From assembly GCA_949752795.1 (NCBI GenBank), contig OX457061.1, positions 30,384,425-30,448,424 on the forward strand: 64,000 nt of DNA, read 5' to 3'. Below, piece after piece: positions 38,701 through 49,725 of this stretch. The DNA is from Hyperoodon ampullatus (lineage: Eukaryota > Chordata > Mammalia > Artiodactyla > Ziphiidae). Every line of letters starts with the position of its first letter. The stretch's first letter is position 1. A program made the position numbers and the translations under genes. The notes below the pieces were generated by a model. The model searched no databases. It saw only the letters and a program-made list of their open reading frames with translations, and was not told where the DNA came from.

Positions 38701-41700
38701 CTGGAACCTTTATATTATCATATGGGAAGCAATATTGGGAAAATGTGGCATCTCCAATTTCAAGTCATAAAATTCTGAACTAGACTTTAATTCTAAAAAA
38801 AGAAGTTTAGAATGGCTTATTGTAAAGATTTTTTATGAAAAATTTAAAGCAGTTAATGCAAGAACCAGAGTGGGTTAGGATCATAAAAGAAAGTAGAATT
38901 ATTTTTTCTTTATATTGAAGCTATAGCTGGATATCAATGTTTTAGCAGAAATCATTCAAACATCTAGGGACTTTAGGGAAATAGAAGTTGATAGGGGATG
39001 ACAGTTAACTTTGAAGCCCTCACCCATCCTTAAGATTTAATAATTTTGTTATATTTCAGGACCACTTTGGGTTTTTTTCTGCCCCCAGAGTTTCAAGGAA
39101 TTCACTGTCATTATACTAGTCTAGGGAGGTAAAGGAAAGGAAGTGAGCGAGTTCTTTCAATATTGAAGTTGACCAACTCCTGGTTTACAAGAAGAACGGT
39201 TACAGGAATCCCCAGAATGTTTAACTCCAATATTAAATTTTTGTGAAGTCACATCAGGACTTGATGATATCTAAAGAACTTTTAATAATTTCATTTAGTG
39301 TTTGGTCATCAGTGTCCAAAGTTAATAGTCATATAGTACTTTAATATGAAAAGTACTCATTCTGTATTTAACGTGGCCATAGTTTAGGGGTTCTCCCTGT
39401 TGTAATAAAACAAACCCCATTAAAACACAATTTATGGGACTTCCCTGGTGGTGCAGTGGTTAAGAATCTGCCTCCCAATTCAGGGGACACGGGTTCGAGC
39501 CCTGGTCTGGGAAGATCCCACATGCTGCGGAGCACCTAAGCCCATGCACCACAACTACTGAGCCTGCGCTCTAGAGCCCGTGAACCACAACTACTGAAGC
39601 CCACACGCCTAGAGCCCGTGCACCGCAACAAGAGAAGCCACCGCAATGAGAGGCCTGAGCACCACAACAAAGAGTAGCCCCCGCTCGCCGCAACTAGAGA
39701 CAAGCTCTCGCGCAGCAACGAAGACCCAACGCCACCAAAAATCAAATTTATTTAAAAAAACACAATTTATGCTTTAATGCACCACCAGCTGAATCACGTC
39801 CCTTTAAGAAATTACTAGTAAGGTCCTGATATAACTTACTAATGCTCTAAGAAAGCTGTTATTCCTTATCTGCAACGTAAACCATAGAAAACTCTTTTAC
39901 CATTAGTCTTATAAGGCCCTATTAGTAAATATTAGCACTAGGCCCATATGTTAGTAACATATGGGTAACAAACAGAAGAGAAATAGTACTGGGTAAAAAG
40001 AATGGATGACAGTAAGTAAGAGAATGAGCACTATTTCTTTGGAAGCTGTTTGTTCAAAGAAGAGGCTGAAAAAGCAAATCTTAATTTCATTTATGTTCAA
40101 TTTAATTCAGTTATACCTTGACCTGACCACTCATCACCATCACCACTGACAAAGAAAAATAGTCTTTTTCTAAACTGGCGCCATAATTTAAATGCCTCAG
40201 TAAAATTAATAAGAATAGTTAACAGATATTGAGTACTCACTAGGTGCCAAACACTGTTCTGAGCTCTTTTCATGTGCTAATTTATTTAATCCTCACTTCA
40301 GCCCTGGAGTTCAACAGACACAGAAAGATTCAATAACTTACCTAAGCCTCACAACTACCTACTAAGTGGTAGAGCATATGAAGCCCATTACTATATGACA
40401 TCAGTTGTTTACATTCCTACTCCCCTTTTAGACCATGAACAACTTGGGGACAGGTGTCACATTTACTTATGTTGGTATCTCCAGTGATATAACATAGTCC
40501 TTATGTGGCCTCGATGAACTAAATGAAACCCAGAAAAAGTACAGGTGGTTTTAAATCAAACATTTTTATTTTTCTTCCTCCTTTTCATCCCATAGACAAT
40601 TTTGCTCATCGAACTGAAGTTCAGAAAGCCTTGGCCAAAGATAAGGAATGGCGAGAACAATTTCTCATTCCAAATTTGGCTCTTATTGATAAAGAAGAGA
40701 GTGAAATTACTTATCTGGTGCCATGGTGCAAATTAGAAAAACCTCCAAAAGAAGGTAAGTCCTTCTGTCTTAGTCCCTGAATTTTGATGGAGAAAATATT
40801 AAAGATTTTAAGCTATAAAAACTAAAGTTCTACTGGAAAAACAAATGAAGTTAATCTTTTGCATAATATAGGAACATATGTTGATTGTTGATATAAAAAT
40901 AAGTTGGAGCTCTTAGCTTATTCTTAAAAATTGAGCATTAAATAATGGAGTATTTTTCCAAATTGGTATCATACTGATACTTAAAGTTTAGCTACATTAT
41001 AGAAAAAGTTGACATGGTCACTAAAGGTTGAGAAGTTGGGCCTTGGGAGCAGGGAACACATGTGGGTAGATGAGGGATAGTGTATGATATTTTGTCATAA
41101 TTTTTAAATATGACAAACTTTTAGATATAAAAGTATTTTTCCATAAATTACTACTAATCTCAAATCATTAAGTACAAATTTGCTTATAAAATTTGACTGT
41201 TTGCGGGGAATGAATTAACTGAAACTGCCAAGCTGTATTACTGTAGTCTAACTTTTATGTCTTCCTCTTTCTTATTTCTCAGTTTGAAAATAATTCCTAA
41301 AGATTTGTCTTCCTCCTGATTTCACTTCTTGCTGACTTAAAGAAATTATTACCTCAATCCAGTTTTAAACAAAGGTCAGATTAGAAAAAGCATAAACTAA
41401 TTTAAATTTTATTTCCCCCATTATTCCCAACTCTGTAGTGCATTTTGGATTACAAGAGATTTGAAAAGTCTTACTTAGATCCTTATCCACCTAGATCCCC
41501 TCAGTTTTAGGCACCATCTAAATGAACTAGTGGGCTTCAAAGACAATGTCAAATCTTGGTTCTCTTCCTCTATGTTATTCATGATTCTTCAGTAACTTTT
41601 GCATTTTTTTCCTTTACTTCTCAAATCTACTGGTCCCCTAGTTTCTTTCTGTCCAGCCACCCTATACTTCCACCGAGAAGGTAAAGTACTTTTCAGGTAT

Positions 41701-44700
41701 TTACCTGGATATTATATACCTGGAATAATAAAACCACCTCCTTTAGGGTTTCTTTTGCCTCAAAAACTCTGAGACAGTCACTTCAGGTCCATTGTTTGCT
41801 TGCTGTTCCTGGTAGAAATGGAAACCTATAGGGGGAAATTATATAAAGCAAAAAAGTAGTAGAAGTTGTAAAGAAGAACAGAACTGTAAGAGATTGGAAA
41901 ATACTTTATTCATTTCTATTATAAAAGTGTAAATGCAGGCAGCTAAAAAGTCCTATACCATTATTTTCTATTTTATTGATAAATTTTATAGATTAAAAAT
42001 ATTTTAGATAATAACTTACCTATATCTTCCAGTCCCTTTTTCTTTGTTCTCTATAAGCTTAACAGCTCATCCTTAAAGTAGGTCAAGGACTTTCTAAACA
42101 TAAAAGCACAGTGCAAATTATTAATAAATATGTCTACATAAACATGTATATGTGTATGATCCTCCAAATCTATATATAGATTAGGTTTCCACTGGAACCA
42201 AACTAGACAGGATTACAAATTGCTTGAATGTGTTCAGTAAAATACTTACTTTTCTCCCTATTCCAGGAGTCTATGAACTGGCTACTTTTCAGATGAAACC
42301 TGGTGGGCCAGCTCTGTGGGGTGACCCATTTAAAAGGGCAGTTCATACTCATGTCAATCAAGGCTACACAAAATTAGTTGGAGTGTTCCATGCAGAATAT
42401 GGAATACTCAACAGAGGTACGGTTGTCCATCTCTTCTATGAAATTGCAAAGTATATTGGTGATCTACTGTTAAGTTCCTTGGGTCAGTTTGTCTCTCTTC
42501 TCATTATTGAGTGTATTTTACCTTTTATTGCCAAATTTTTTGTTTTTTGTGATTTTAAGGGTTGAGTAAACCTGTTTTAAATCTTATTTATTTAGAATAT
42601 TAATAACTTATGAAGCCTTTTTCAAATACTGAACTGCTTTTTTCTCTGATACATCAGAATGATAAAATTTTTTAAACTGGAAAGAACCTCAAGAAATCAC
42701 CTATTCCTTTCATAATCTTTTTTTCATAATCTACATAATCTCTGAATGTAGTTTTATTGATTTTTTCCACTTTTATTGCAATATAATTGACATATAACAT
42801 TGTGTAAGTTTAAGGTGTACAACATAATGATCTGATATATGTATTTATTGTGTGAAATGATTACCACAATAAGTTTAGTTAACATCCATTACCTCACATA
42901 GTTACAATTTTTTTTTCCTTGTGATGGGAACTTTTAAGCTTCTCAGCAACTTATTTATTTTATATGTGAAAGTTTGTACTGTTGTACCATTTGTGATTTT
43001 TTTAAATAATATTACTTGGGTTGTTTTGGGGTGAAAAGTAATATATAGTTATTATAAATATCAAAAACATGGACAAGCCCAAAGAAAAAAATTACCCATT
43101 TCTCACTACTTATATATACATAGTATGTATACCATATTGATTTATTTAATAAAACACCTATTTGGGATATTTAACTTTTCAAGTTGAAAGATACTCCAGT
43201 CAGGATTTCAGAGGGGTTTTTTGTTTGTTTGTTTTTTTCTGGCAAACTCGAAAAATGCTTATAAGGTTTATCTGAGAGGATAACTAAGACTTTTAATATT
43301 TGAAAACTCATAATATCCAGTTGCCTCCTCGTATTCTCCACTTCATGTCTAATGGACATCTCAAACCTAACATATCCAGAGTTGAGCTGATCGTTGCCCA
43401 GAAATTCAACTTTTAATAATATATTGTAAAAAAAAAGTTGGACTGTGCAAAAATAGATGTTTAAGTTGGAAAATACATGAAGAGGAGAAAAATTACGACA
43501 ATTATTAGATGCCTTTCTCACACCATACACTAAAATAAAATCAAGATGGATTATAAATATCAATTGTAAAACTGAATTCATAGAATTACTGAAACAAAAT
43601 ATAGATAAATTTATTTAATAATGTGTGAGAACAACATTTCTAAGCCAAAAGCAAATGAAGAAACTATGAAGGAGAGAAAAGAACTGATGATTTTATTGTA
43701 CAAAGGCTCAAATTTCTGTGCATACCCAAAACAACATAAATGAAATCCAAAAGCAAAAAGAAAAATAAAAGCTTATGCAAAGACGACACAGATGACTAAT
43801 ATATATTAAAGAAGTTGCAGATTAAAACAATAATTGGATGCCACTTTTTACCTAATAAAAACATATTATATAGATATAGTATTAGAGGGGTTGGGGACAA
43901 ACAAGTACTGTTGTACTATGTAGGGCTGTATTGGCTTAATCTTGCCCCCCTTAATAATTTGGCAATAAAATAAAAAGCTTAATTTTTTCAACTGTTTTTG
44001 CCAACATTCTAGGAAATATGAATGTTTTTATTTATACAAGAAGGAAATTTGAAAGGATATAAAATATATAATCACATTTGAATGATGACATTAAAGGTTT
44101 TTTAAATCTCTAATTTACTATAATGGACGTATAGAATTTTTATTTAAAAAAACTACTGAAATGTGTGTGCACACACTTTTTAATATTAAATTTATTCTCA
44201 GTGTACTAGGAATATGATAATATGCTGAGTATAAATCAGTACTTCACTTCTGGAGGATAGTGTATAATATATACACCGTACATTTGTAAGTATATATGTA
44301 AGATACTCTTTGGTTCTCTCAATTTAAATTTTAGGAGTTTATGTTAAGAAAATAATCAGATCCAGACTGCCTGGGTTTGAATCCCAGCTCCACCACTTAA
44401 AACTCTGTCACCTTGGGTGAGTTACTTAACCTTACTGTGCCTTCGTTTCCTCATCCATAAAATGATGATAATAATAACCTACCACTGAAGCTTATTATGA
44501 AAACTAAATGAGTTAATACACACAAAATGTAAAACCAGGCTCAGCACATAGTAGGCACCCAATAAATGTTAGTAGAAGTTGTCATCAACATTGCTCTTAT
44601 GATAGATATACATGTACTGCTGCTCTAATGAAATTTATGTCAGCATTATTTATAGTAAGGAAACTTTGGAAACAATGTTTATAAATTTCTCTCCCAAATC

Positions 44701-45118
44701 GCTCACCCCTCTGAAATCTTATCACTAATATACTTAGTGTTACCCTGTTGATAATCACTATTTTGATTTAAAGAATAGGAGTTCCAGTTTCTGATTAATG
44801 TTTCTTTCTTATTTGAGTAATGCTACAGTCTTTAGAATCTATTTCTGGTTTATTTATTTCTGCAGTTCATGTTCTTTGGTGGAACGAGAGTGCAGATAGC
44901 CGAGCAGCTGGGAGACATCAGTCTCATGAGGATCCCAGAGTTGTGGCAGCTGGTAAGCTATTTCACTAAGCACAAGTTATTCTTAGAACAAATTTGATTT
45001 AGTCAATAACTTTATATACCTTCTTATGAATTTTTTTCCAGTTCGGGAAAGTGTTAACTTCCTTGGGTCTCAGCAGAATATGCTTCTGATTCCTATGTCA
45101 TTTTCACCTTTGAAATAG
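35732..45118 (+). CDS. NIPSNAP3A: NIPSNAP3A, complete six-exon gene
   Basis: The coding sequence joins 35732-35791, 38307-38517, 40596-40754, 42267-42416, 44866-44952 and 45042-45118. This totals 744 nt, giving 247 codons plus TAG, the same length as I recall for human NIPSNAP3A/B. All five introns are GT-AG and the phases agree (0,1,1,1,1). The family consists of NIPSNAP proteins with two ferredoxin-like dimeric alpha-beta barrel domains, mostly mitochondrial; human NIPSNAP3A was also described as a target of the Salmonella SpiC protein. The N-terminus (MLALRRSLTKALAAR) is basic and amphipathic like a mitochondrial presequence. Recognisable motifs are FATGPRQYDGTFYEF near residue 25, SELVGFW near 67, LVPWCKLEKPPKEGVYELA in the middle, and WWNESADSRAAGRH near 200. 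ALAKDKEW and AVHTHV resemble human NIPSNAP3A rather than 3B, and this copy comes first in the pair. No stop or frameshift is seen. The A/B assignment is inferred. Confidence 0.93.
35871..35880. promoter_or_regulatory. NRF-1-type binding motif in NIPSNAP3A CpG island
   Basis: GCGCATGCGC, a perfect palindromic core of the nuclear respiratory factor 1 motif, 80 bp inside intron 1. NRF-1 is a known activator of nuclear genes for mitochondrial proteins and usually binds CpG islands near the start of transcription. The corresponding place in the second copy is altered and has no such palindrome. Binding is not shown. Confidence 0.55.
36709..36806 (+). mobile_element. Internal LINE-1 3' UTR scrap in NIPSNAP3A intron 1
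   Basis: AAAAAATGGTTCTGACGAAC and AAAGACGCAGATGTAGAGAA match the 3' UTR of the young L1s in this window (compare 26745-26800). It has no L1 3' terminus or poly(A) at its end, and replaces about 215 bp present in the second copy (54960-55175). Confidence 0.7.
37380..37456 (+). repeat. TATG/CATA-rich microsatellite, NIPSNAP3A intron 1
   Basis: ATGTATATGTATACGCATGTGTGTATATACATATATTTGTATATACACAAACACATATACATACAC. A related but differently arranged tract is at 55775-55830 in the second copy. Confidence 0.8.
38307..38517 (+). CDS. NIPSNAP3A: NIPSNAP3A exon 2
   Basis: 211 nt between acceptor TTTCTTCAG and donor GTATGA. It opens with a GTG valine codon followed by CSSFATGPRQYDG and encodes most of the first NIPSNAP domain, up to HVWKY. 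The last base starts an Asp codon completed by exon 3. A readable extension into the intron is not coding, because the paralogue splices at the same place. Confidence 0.93.
39437..39756 (+). mobile_element. CHR-type SINE in NIPSNAP3A intron 2
   Basis: The tRNA-Glu-derived head with GTGCAGTGGTTAAGAATCTG and GGGTTCGAGCCC is followed by the CACAACTACTGAG-type body. Flanked by the perfect 15-bp duplication AAAACACAATTTATG at 39422-39436 and 39757-39771. The second gene retains one copy of this target at 57820-57834 with no SINE, so insertion followed the duplication. Confidence 0.96.
40205..40385 (-). repeat. MIR relic, NIPSNAP3A intron 2
   Basis: GAGTACTCACTAGGTGCCAA, ATCCTCACTTCAGCCCTGGAG and AACTTACCTAAGCC follow an antisense MIR. 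About 45 bp in the middle (the 'pattern ATTATCCC-ACAGA' part) are missing compared with the second copy. Confidence 0.75.
40596..40754 (+). CDS. NIPSNAP3A: NIPSNAP3A exon 3
   Basis: 159 nt between acceptor CCCATAG and donor GTAAGT. It encodes NFAHRTEVQKALAKDKEW to LEKPPKE, the end of the first domain and the linker into the second. Phase 1 at both ends. Confidence 0.93.
42267..42416 (+). CDS. NIPSNAP3A: NIPSNAP3A exon 4
   Basis: 150 nt between acceptor CTATTCCAG and donor GTACGG. It encodes GVYELATFQMKPGGPALWGD to YGILNR, the first half of the second NIPSNAP domain. Phase 1 at both ends. Confidence 0.93.
42767..42993 (-). mobile_element. LINE-1 3' end, antisense, NIPSNAP3A intron 4
   Basis: ACTTTTATTGCAATATAATTG, GTTTAAGGTGTACAACATAA and TGATTACCACAATAAGTTTAG are antisense L1 3' UTR sequence. 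The second copy runs straight across this site (60828-60850), so it was inserted after the duplication or deleted from D. Confidence 0.75.
43430..43960 (+). mobile_element. Ancient LINE-1 ORF2 C-terminal relic, NIPSNAP3A intron 4
   Basis: TCACACCATACACTAAAATAA followed by AAATCAAGATGGATTATAAA is the decayed L1 block encoding TPYTK-NSRWI. It is also present in the second copy (61430-62300), so it predates the NIPSNAP3 duplication. Confidence 0.65.
44350..44577 (+). repeat. MIR relic, NIPSNAP3A intron 4
   Basis: ACTGCCTGGGTTTGAATCCC, AGTTACTTAACCTTACTGTG and CACCCAATAAATGTTAG match sense MIR very well. It is also at 62665-62885. Confidence 0.88.
44866..44952 (+). CDS. NIPSNAP3A: NIPSNAP3A exon 5
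   Basis: 87 nt between acceptor TTTCTGCAG and donor GTAAGC, encoding VHVLWWNESADSRAAGRHQ to VVAA. It is too short to show as a long open frame and was found by matching the family's WWNESADSR motif. Phase 1 at both ends. Confidence 0.92.
45042..45118 (+). CDS. NIPSNAP3A: NIPSNAP3A exon 6 (coding part) with stop
   Basis: 77 nt after acceptor TTTTTTCCAG. It encodes VRESVNFLGSQQNMLLIP and the conserved tail SFSPLK, then TAG. The human proteins end with the same SFSPLK. Confidence 0.92.
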
Positions 45119-45870
45119 TTTTCCACTGATAAATGAAGCATTTCATTAACTGCCATCAGATGTGTCTGCTAATGGTGCTTAAATTCTCCCAAGAGATTCT
45201 CACTTTTATTTGATGGAGGTGGTAAGTTAATTTGCTATGTCCCTTGCATATTTAAAAGCTACCTCTGTCCACTGTCACCACCACTTCAGGAAACAGTCTG
45301 TTCCTTTTTGCCTAGGCATTTCAGTATCTGTCATATGTTAAAAATAGTTGCTATTACTATAGGATCTTGACTTTTCATTTGTTTCCAAATATCTCTTTTT
45401 CTCTATTTTGACAACCATCTGCTTTTATAGCATTTTCTTACATTCAAATGATTCTTTCATTTCCATACCTGTGATAATATCTTTAAATTATTTGTACACA
45501 TTATTAACCTTTTCATCATGTCTGTTTTTCTGAGATTTTAAAAGTTTTTGTCCATTAAAGTTTATTTTATACTACCAGATAGGATTCATAAAAATATTAA
45601 ACATATTTCTTTACTATGGAAGAGTACAATGTTACCTGTGTCATCTGTATTAATTATGGTTTTAACATTAATAATTACTTACCTGGAAAATAATGTTATT
45701 AGGTCCTGGTATTAAAAGTTATTGATGACTCATTGGTTTATATGCTGCAGTATCTTCATTTACAGTTAACTTTACTAATTTTCACTTCATTTTAAATCAC
45801 TGTTTAACAAAGGTACTTGGTCATCTGTTTGTTTTAATGAGATATTTAAGGTTATGGAAATGTTTGCCCT

Positions 45871-45876
45871 AATAAA
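45871..45876 (+). terminator. Candidate polyadenylation signal of NIPSNAP3A
   Basis: A canonical AATAAA sits about 750 nt after the stop codon and is followed at 30-50 nt by a T/GT-rich stretch (TTCTATTGTGTTTTATATTTTT), as expected of a downstream element. Another AATAAA occurs at 46210. Which is used cannot be told from sequence, and the paralogue's 3' UTR is outside the window. Confidence 0.5.
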
Positions 45877-46675
45877 AGCCTACATGTACAATCTGATTCT
45901 TTCTATTGTGTTTTATATTTTTATCCTCATCTCTGGAGCTATTGTTGTGTTGCCATAAGGTAATGAGACAGTAATAATGTAGTGTCTTTATTGTAAATAT
46001 TGTCACCTCAAGTAAATAGCCTGCTAGTAACCTTACAAGAATTTCTTCAGTACCATCACAGACATACTAGGATTTTCTTACAAACAACTTTAGTTTTTAT
46101 TTTAGTTGAGTGCTTCGGCCTTCTTAAACTAGATCTGGCACTTCTAAGCTCTCCTGGTAGCTTGTATTTACAGCTATGTTATTTTATGTTTCTAACATAC
46201 TGCAAAAACAATAAATTATGAATTAGCTATCTATGGGAAAACTGAAAAACAGGAAGCACAGTCACCTCTCACTTACCTGGTCCTCAGGAACCTGAAGGAC
46301 AGATGAGTTCCTAGTAAGGCAAAGAACACCCTGACTCTGAAGGCTAAAATCTATCAGACATGTTAGAGGCATTGGATTTAAGTTTTGACTAAGAGTCTTC
46401 CACCTCAGTTTTTTGAAAAGTTGCCACTTAGGGAATGAGGTGGTGATGGTATGAATTGCAGTCTGTGTGGACGGATTTCCTCTGGCGTGAGATCAGCCGT
46501 GTGCTTAAGGCCATGTTTGGTCACATGAAAGTGTAAAACTGGGTCTGCCTTTTCCTCTTTCATTTATCTTTGGACTAGCTAGAACATTTCCTGGTGATGG
46601 CCAGGGGCCCTTTCATCCATCCAATCCAGAGCCCTGATGGAGGTTTATAAAGCAGCAGCAGACCAGCATTCTTAC

Positions 46676-46853
46676 CATGTCCTAGACAGAACTGGAGAGC
46701 CAGTAGAATGATGGGCTTCACTCCGCTGATGAACTACAGGTGCTTCTATTTGCTGACACACCCCTGGATCAGGAACACGACAAGCCTGGCCGGGACAGAG
46801 GACATCGCAGAGATGACACAGATGGGTGTAATTACGTCCACTAACATGTTCTT
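46676..46853 (-). pseudogene. ABCA1: ABCA1 exon relic (about exon 37), two in-frame stops
   Basis: 178 nt on the minus strand between acceptor TTGCAAG and donor GTAAGA, the length I recall for the ABCA1 exon encoding a transmembrane helix and loop. The frame reads ICVISAMSSVPARLVVFLIQ, then VSK-stop-KHL-stop-FISGVKP, matching [35 protein letters not shown] of ABCA1. Two TAG codons make it non-functional. It lies in the correct order relative to the relics at 47.8 and 49.8 kb. Confidence 0.85.
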
Positions 46854-47111
46854 CTTGCAAAGAGAAAGTCAGTGAGAATCTGAGCGTTCATTGATGCAAT
46901 TGAGGACCCAATCAAGGCAGACACACATATGCAATATCTGAGGAATAGCCCAGGGAAAAACACTGGCTCAATAAATAAAATAAAATTATTTTATTCATAG
47001 TTAAAACATCATTTTCAGGTCAAAAACCTGACAGTCCAAATGCGGAACTGATTTCTCTGAGTTCATGAAAGAGTCCAGTACCAAAATGAAACTATTGAAA
47101 GAGGTCAGAGA

Positions 47112-47256
47112 GGGAATTTCCTGGCAGTCCAGTGGTTAGGACTCTATGCTTCCACTTCAGGGGGACTTGGTTCAATCCCTGGTCAGGGAAGGCCTGGCCC
47201 GAAAATAAATAAATAAATAAATAAATGGAATTTAATTTAATTATTAAAAAAAAAAA
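47112..47256 (+). mobile_element. Short CHR-family SINE with (AAAT)n tail
   Basis: GGAATTTCCTGGCAGTCCAG head, GGTTCAATCCCTGG B box, then AAATAAATAAAT and poly(A). Near-perfect target duplication GAAAGAGGTCAGAGA / GAAAGAGGTCTGAGA at 47097-47111 and 47257-47271. It lies between two ABCA1 exon relics. Confidence 0.9.
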
Positions 47257-47802
47257 GAAAGAGGTCTGAGAGTGGCCTAATGGGGTTCACTTTGGTTCAC
47301 TGTTTTTGACATTATAAGAGCAGCAGGTTGTAAATTCTCACACAAAAGACTGCTTTGGTTTGAAAACTTAATAAATGCAGAAATATTAGTGTGAAATTAC
47401 TCAAATAAGTTAAATTCTTCTGGCTGTGAATAAATTGGAAAAAAACAATGTATAGCATATTAATCTAACAGAAACAAAAATTCTAACAGATTCTTGTTAT
47501 AAGAACGGTCTTATACACGCTTTATACAGGGTCATATAAAATTTCCATTGACCTATGTAATTATTCTGTAGGAGATAAGCAGAAACAATAATTGCCATGC
47601 TCCACATATAGGATCTACATTTTTAAGTATTAACTGGAGCTCAGTCTTGACTGGCCTAAGATCACTAAATGCCAGTGATGGCTTTGTATTTAAAAGTCTT
47701 AAACAATAAACTGTTAGGTGACCATGTTTACCTGACAACTACTCCCATGCACCAACTACTCTGGGCCCCTTTTTCTGACATGTTTTGGGATGGATACTGT
47801 TA

Positions 47803-47905
47803 CTTGCCAAGCTTCCAGTGTTCCTTCACTTGCTTGATGGCATCCTTAACTTTGACTTGGAGGACATGATTGAGAAGTACTGGCACCCCGAGAAACCTAC
47901 CATAC
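47803..47905 (-). pseudogene. ABCA1: ABCA1 exon relic (about exon 34), frameshifted
   Basis: The minus strand after acceptor CTTTTAG reads RYG-RF, then after shifted sequence (VPVLLNHVLQV) the block VKDAIKQVKEHWKLGK, corresponding to the ABCA1 segment VNDAIKQMKKHLKLAK. The middle, which matches the SNTQALPPSQ region at the DNA level, is out of frame because of small deletions. The donor has degenerated to AAGTAAC. Length (about 103 nt) is three short of the 106 nt I recall for the intact exon. Confidence 0.75.
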
Positions 47906-47999
47906 CTAAAAGTACAGCCTGACATTAGAACACTGAAAATATGAACACAGTACCGCTTTGTAGCAGATACAGCATGAGTCTGTACATGCTTCATTTAGA

Positions 48000-49700
48000 T
48001 GAATTCCCTCTTTAAAGGAAGTCTAAAGTTAGATTTGGTGAAAGTTATGGCTCAATCTCCTCTACTGGATTCTGGCAACCTCTTAACTCCTATTATTCCT
48101 GCCCAGGGGGCTAATAGAAGCTAAATGGGGAAGGAGAGGAGCCTGGGCTTGATTATAGACAAAGTTAGACATCTGAGATGTTAAAGAAAAGAATACTCAT
48201 TCATCTCACAGATGCTCCTCCAACTATGGTGGCTCAGGCCTGAACTTGGATCGCAAGGTAAACGAATGAGGAGTCAGTACGAGCAGTGAGGGACACTGAC
48301 CAGAAAGACCTGAAGGACTTATACACAGGCCTTGGCTCTCCCAGCATGAGGGCCACTGTAGATGTCCCAGACTACTCTGCTCAGAGAGCTATGTTGTGAG
48401 GCAGCCATGTAAGTTAGCTCATTTTCCTGAAGGTATGAATGGATTTCAACGATTCTTCCTTCTTTTCTTCTGAGTACCACCTACTGCTTCAAAACTCAGA
48501 GGGACAAATGAGTTGAAAAGCAGTGAAAGTAAATGGTTTTAATACCACTTCTTCCATCCAAGTCCTTCGTGGGACCATGTAAAAAGCCTGAGAAACTGTC
48601 CTTAAATCCGTAGGACCCTTTATGAATCTGATTTGGGAGAAAAGTGTAACTAAGATATGAGACTCACACTTTGGATTAAACTAATTAAAAACAACCTTAT
48701 TTAATGAGATATGACTAAGCTAGAAGCTTTTTAAATTCAAAGTAAACTGAGCACATGTGTCTTTACGGGGCAGAATTGGGACAGAAAACAAATCAAGGAC
48801 AACAATGACAAACATGTACCACGGTGTGACCAGACTCTGCCCACAGGGCCCAGCCTCTGCCATCAGCCAGCCACCAAGGCCTGATCCACTCTGCTCTCAG
48901 CAGGGCCATTATGGCAAGCCAAGGAGAGCCCCAGCAAATTATTCTGAACAACTATGAAGTATCAGAATAGACCATGAAGTATCATTCTTTATAGTGACAA
49001 AAGGTTTTTAGGGAGCAGCACCATTGACTATGCCTAGTGAATTCTTTTGTTCATTGGAGTTATACTGATGAAGAGATGAGCTCTTATTTTAAAGAAACGT
49101 AAGCAGGAAGGACTGCTTTAAGTTTTCAACACCATTTGAAATTCCTTCTCCTCACCCTGCAACCTGGATGCTGATAAGGCAGCAGAGAGACATCAAAAGC
49201 AAGCCTCTTCCTGAAATCATTCTCAGAAAAAATGGCTCAGAACTGTTTCCCACACTCAGAGTTTCAGAGGATGTCAGAGTTGTAAGACCCACAGAAGTTT
49301 TATGGATGAGCCTCCCTAATTCAGCAGTGAGGAAACAGGCCCAGGGACTCAGCGTGACCTGTCCAAGGTCACCAGCTCATCTGTGGCAGAGGCAGAGATG
49401 AAGGTGGGCTTGTCACAGTCTGTCCTGTGACACCAGAGAGTCCACAGTGTGCCTTCTACAGCTCATTGATCCAGAGTGTTGTATTCTGGTTGTACCTCGA
49501 ACCAGTAAGGAAACTAGGCTGACTTCAAAAGAGAGAAGCAGGCTAAGCTCCCTCAGATACAGGAACAATGTGCTCCAAGCCCCCTTCTCTCAAAACTCAC
49601 ATGCTTTTCCCTATGACAAGAATCAAGACTGAAAGAGACCCTCCTGACACGGCAGGTCACCCATTCCTTCTCTCCAAGCCCACCCTGCACCTCACCTGAA
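48000..49700. other. Former ABCA1 intronic region (inferred)
   Basis: Lies between the relics of about exons 34 and 31. I looked for the two small exons expected here (encoding TADILQDLTGRN and LKNKIWVNEFR) and could not find them. A MIR-like antisense stretch lies at 49280-49400. Confidence 0.4.
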
Positions 49701-49725
49701 CGGTCACACCCTGAAAGTGACTCAC

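Noticed and set aside
47669..47869. Plus-strand frame with a protein-like stretch LNFDLEDMIEKYWHPEKP
   Set aside because: The opposite strand here is the ABCA1 exon relic, which explains the apparent composition.
49168..49401. 77-codon + strand frame
   Set aside because: Crosses a MIR-like repeat; no family resemblance.
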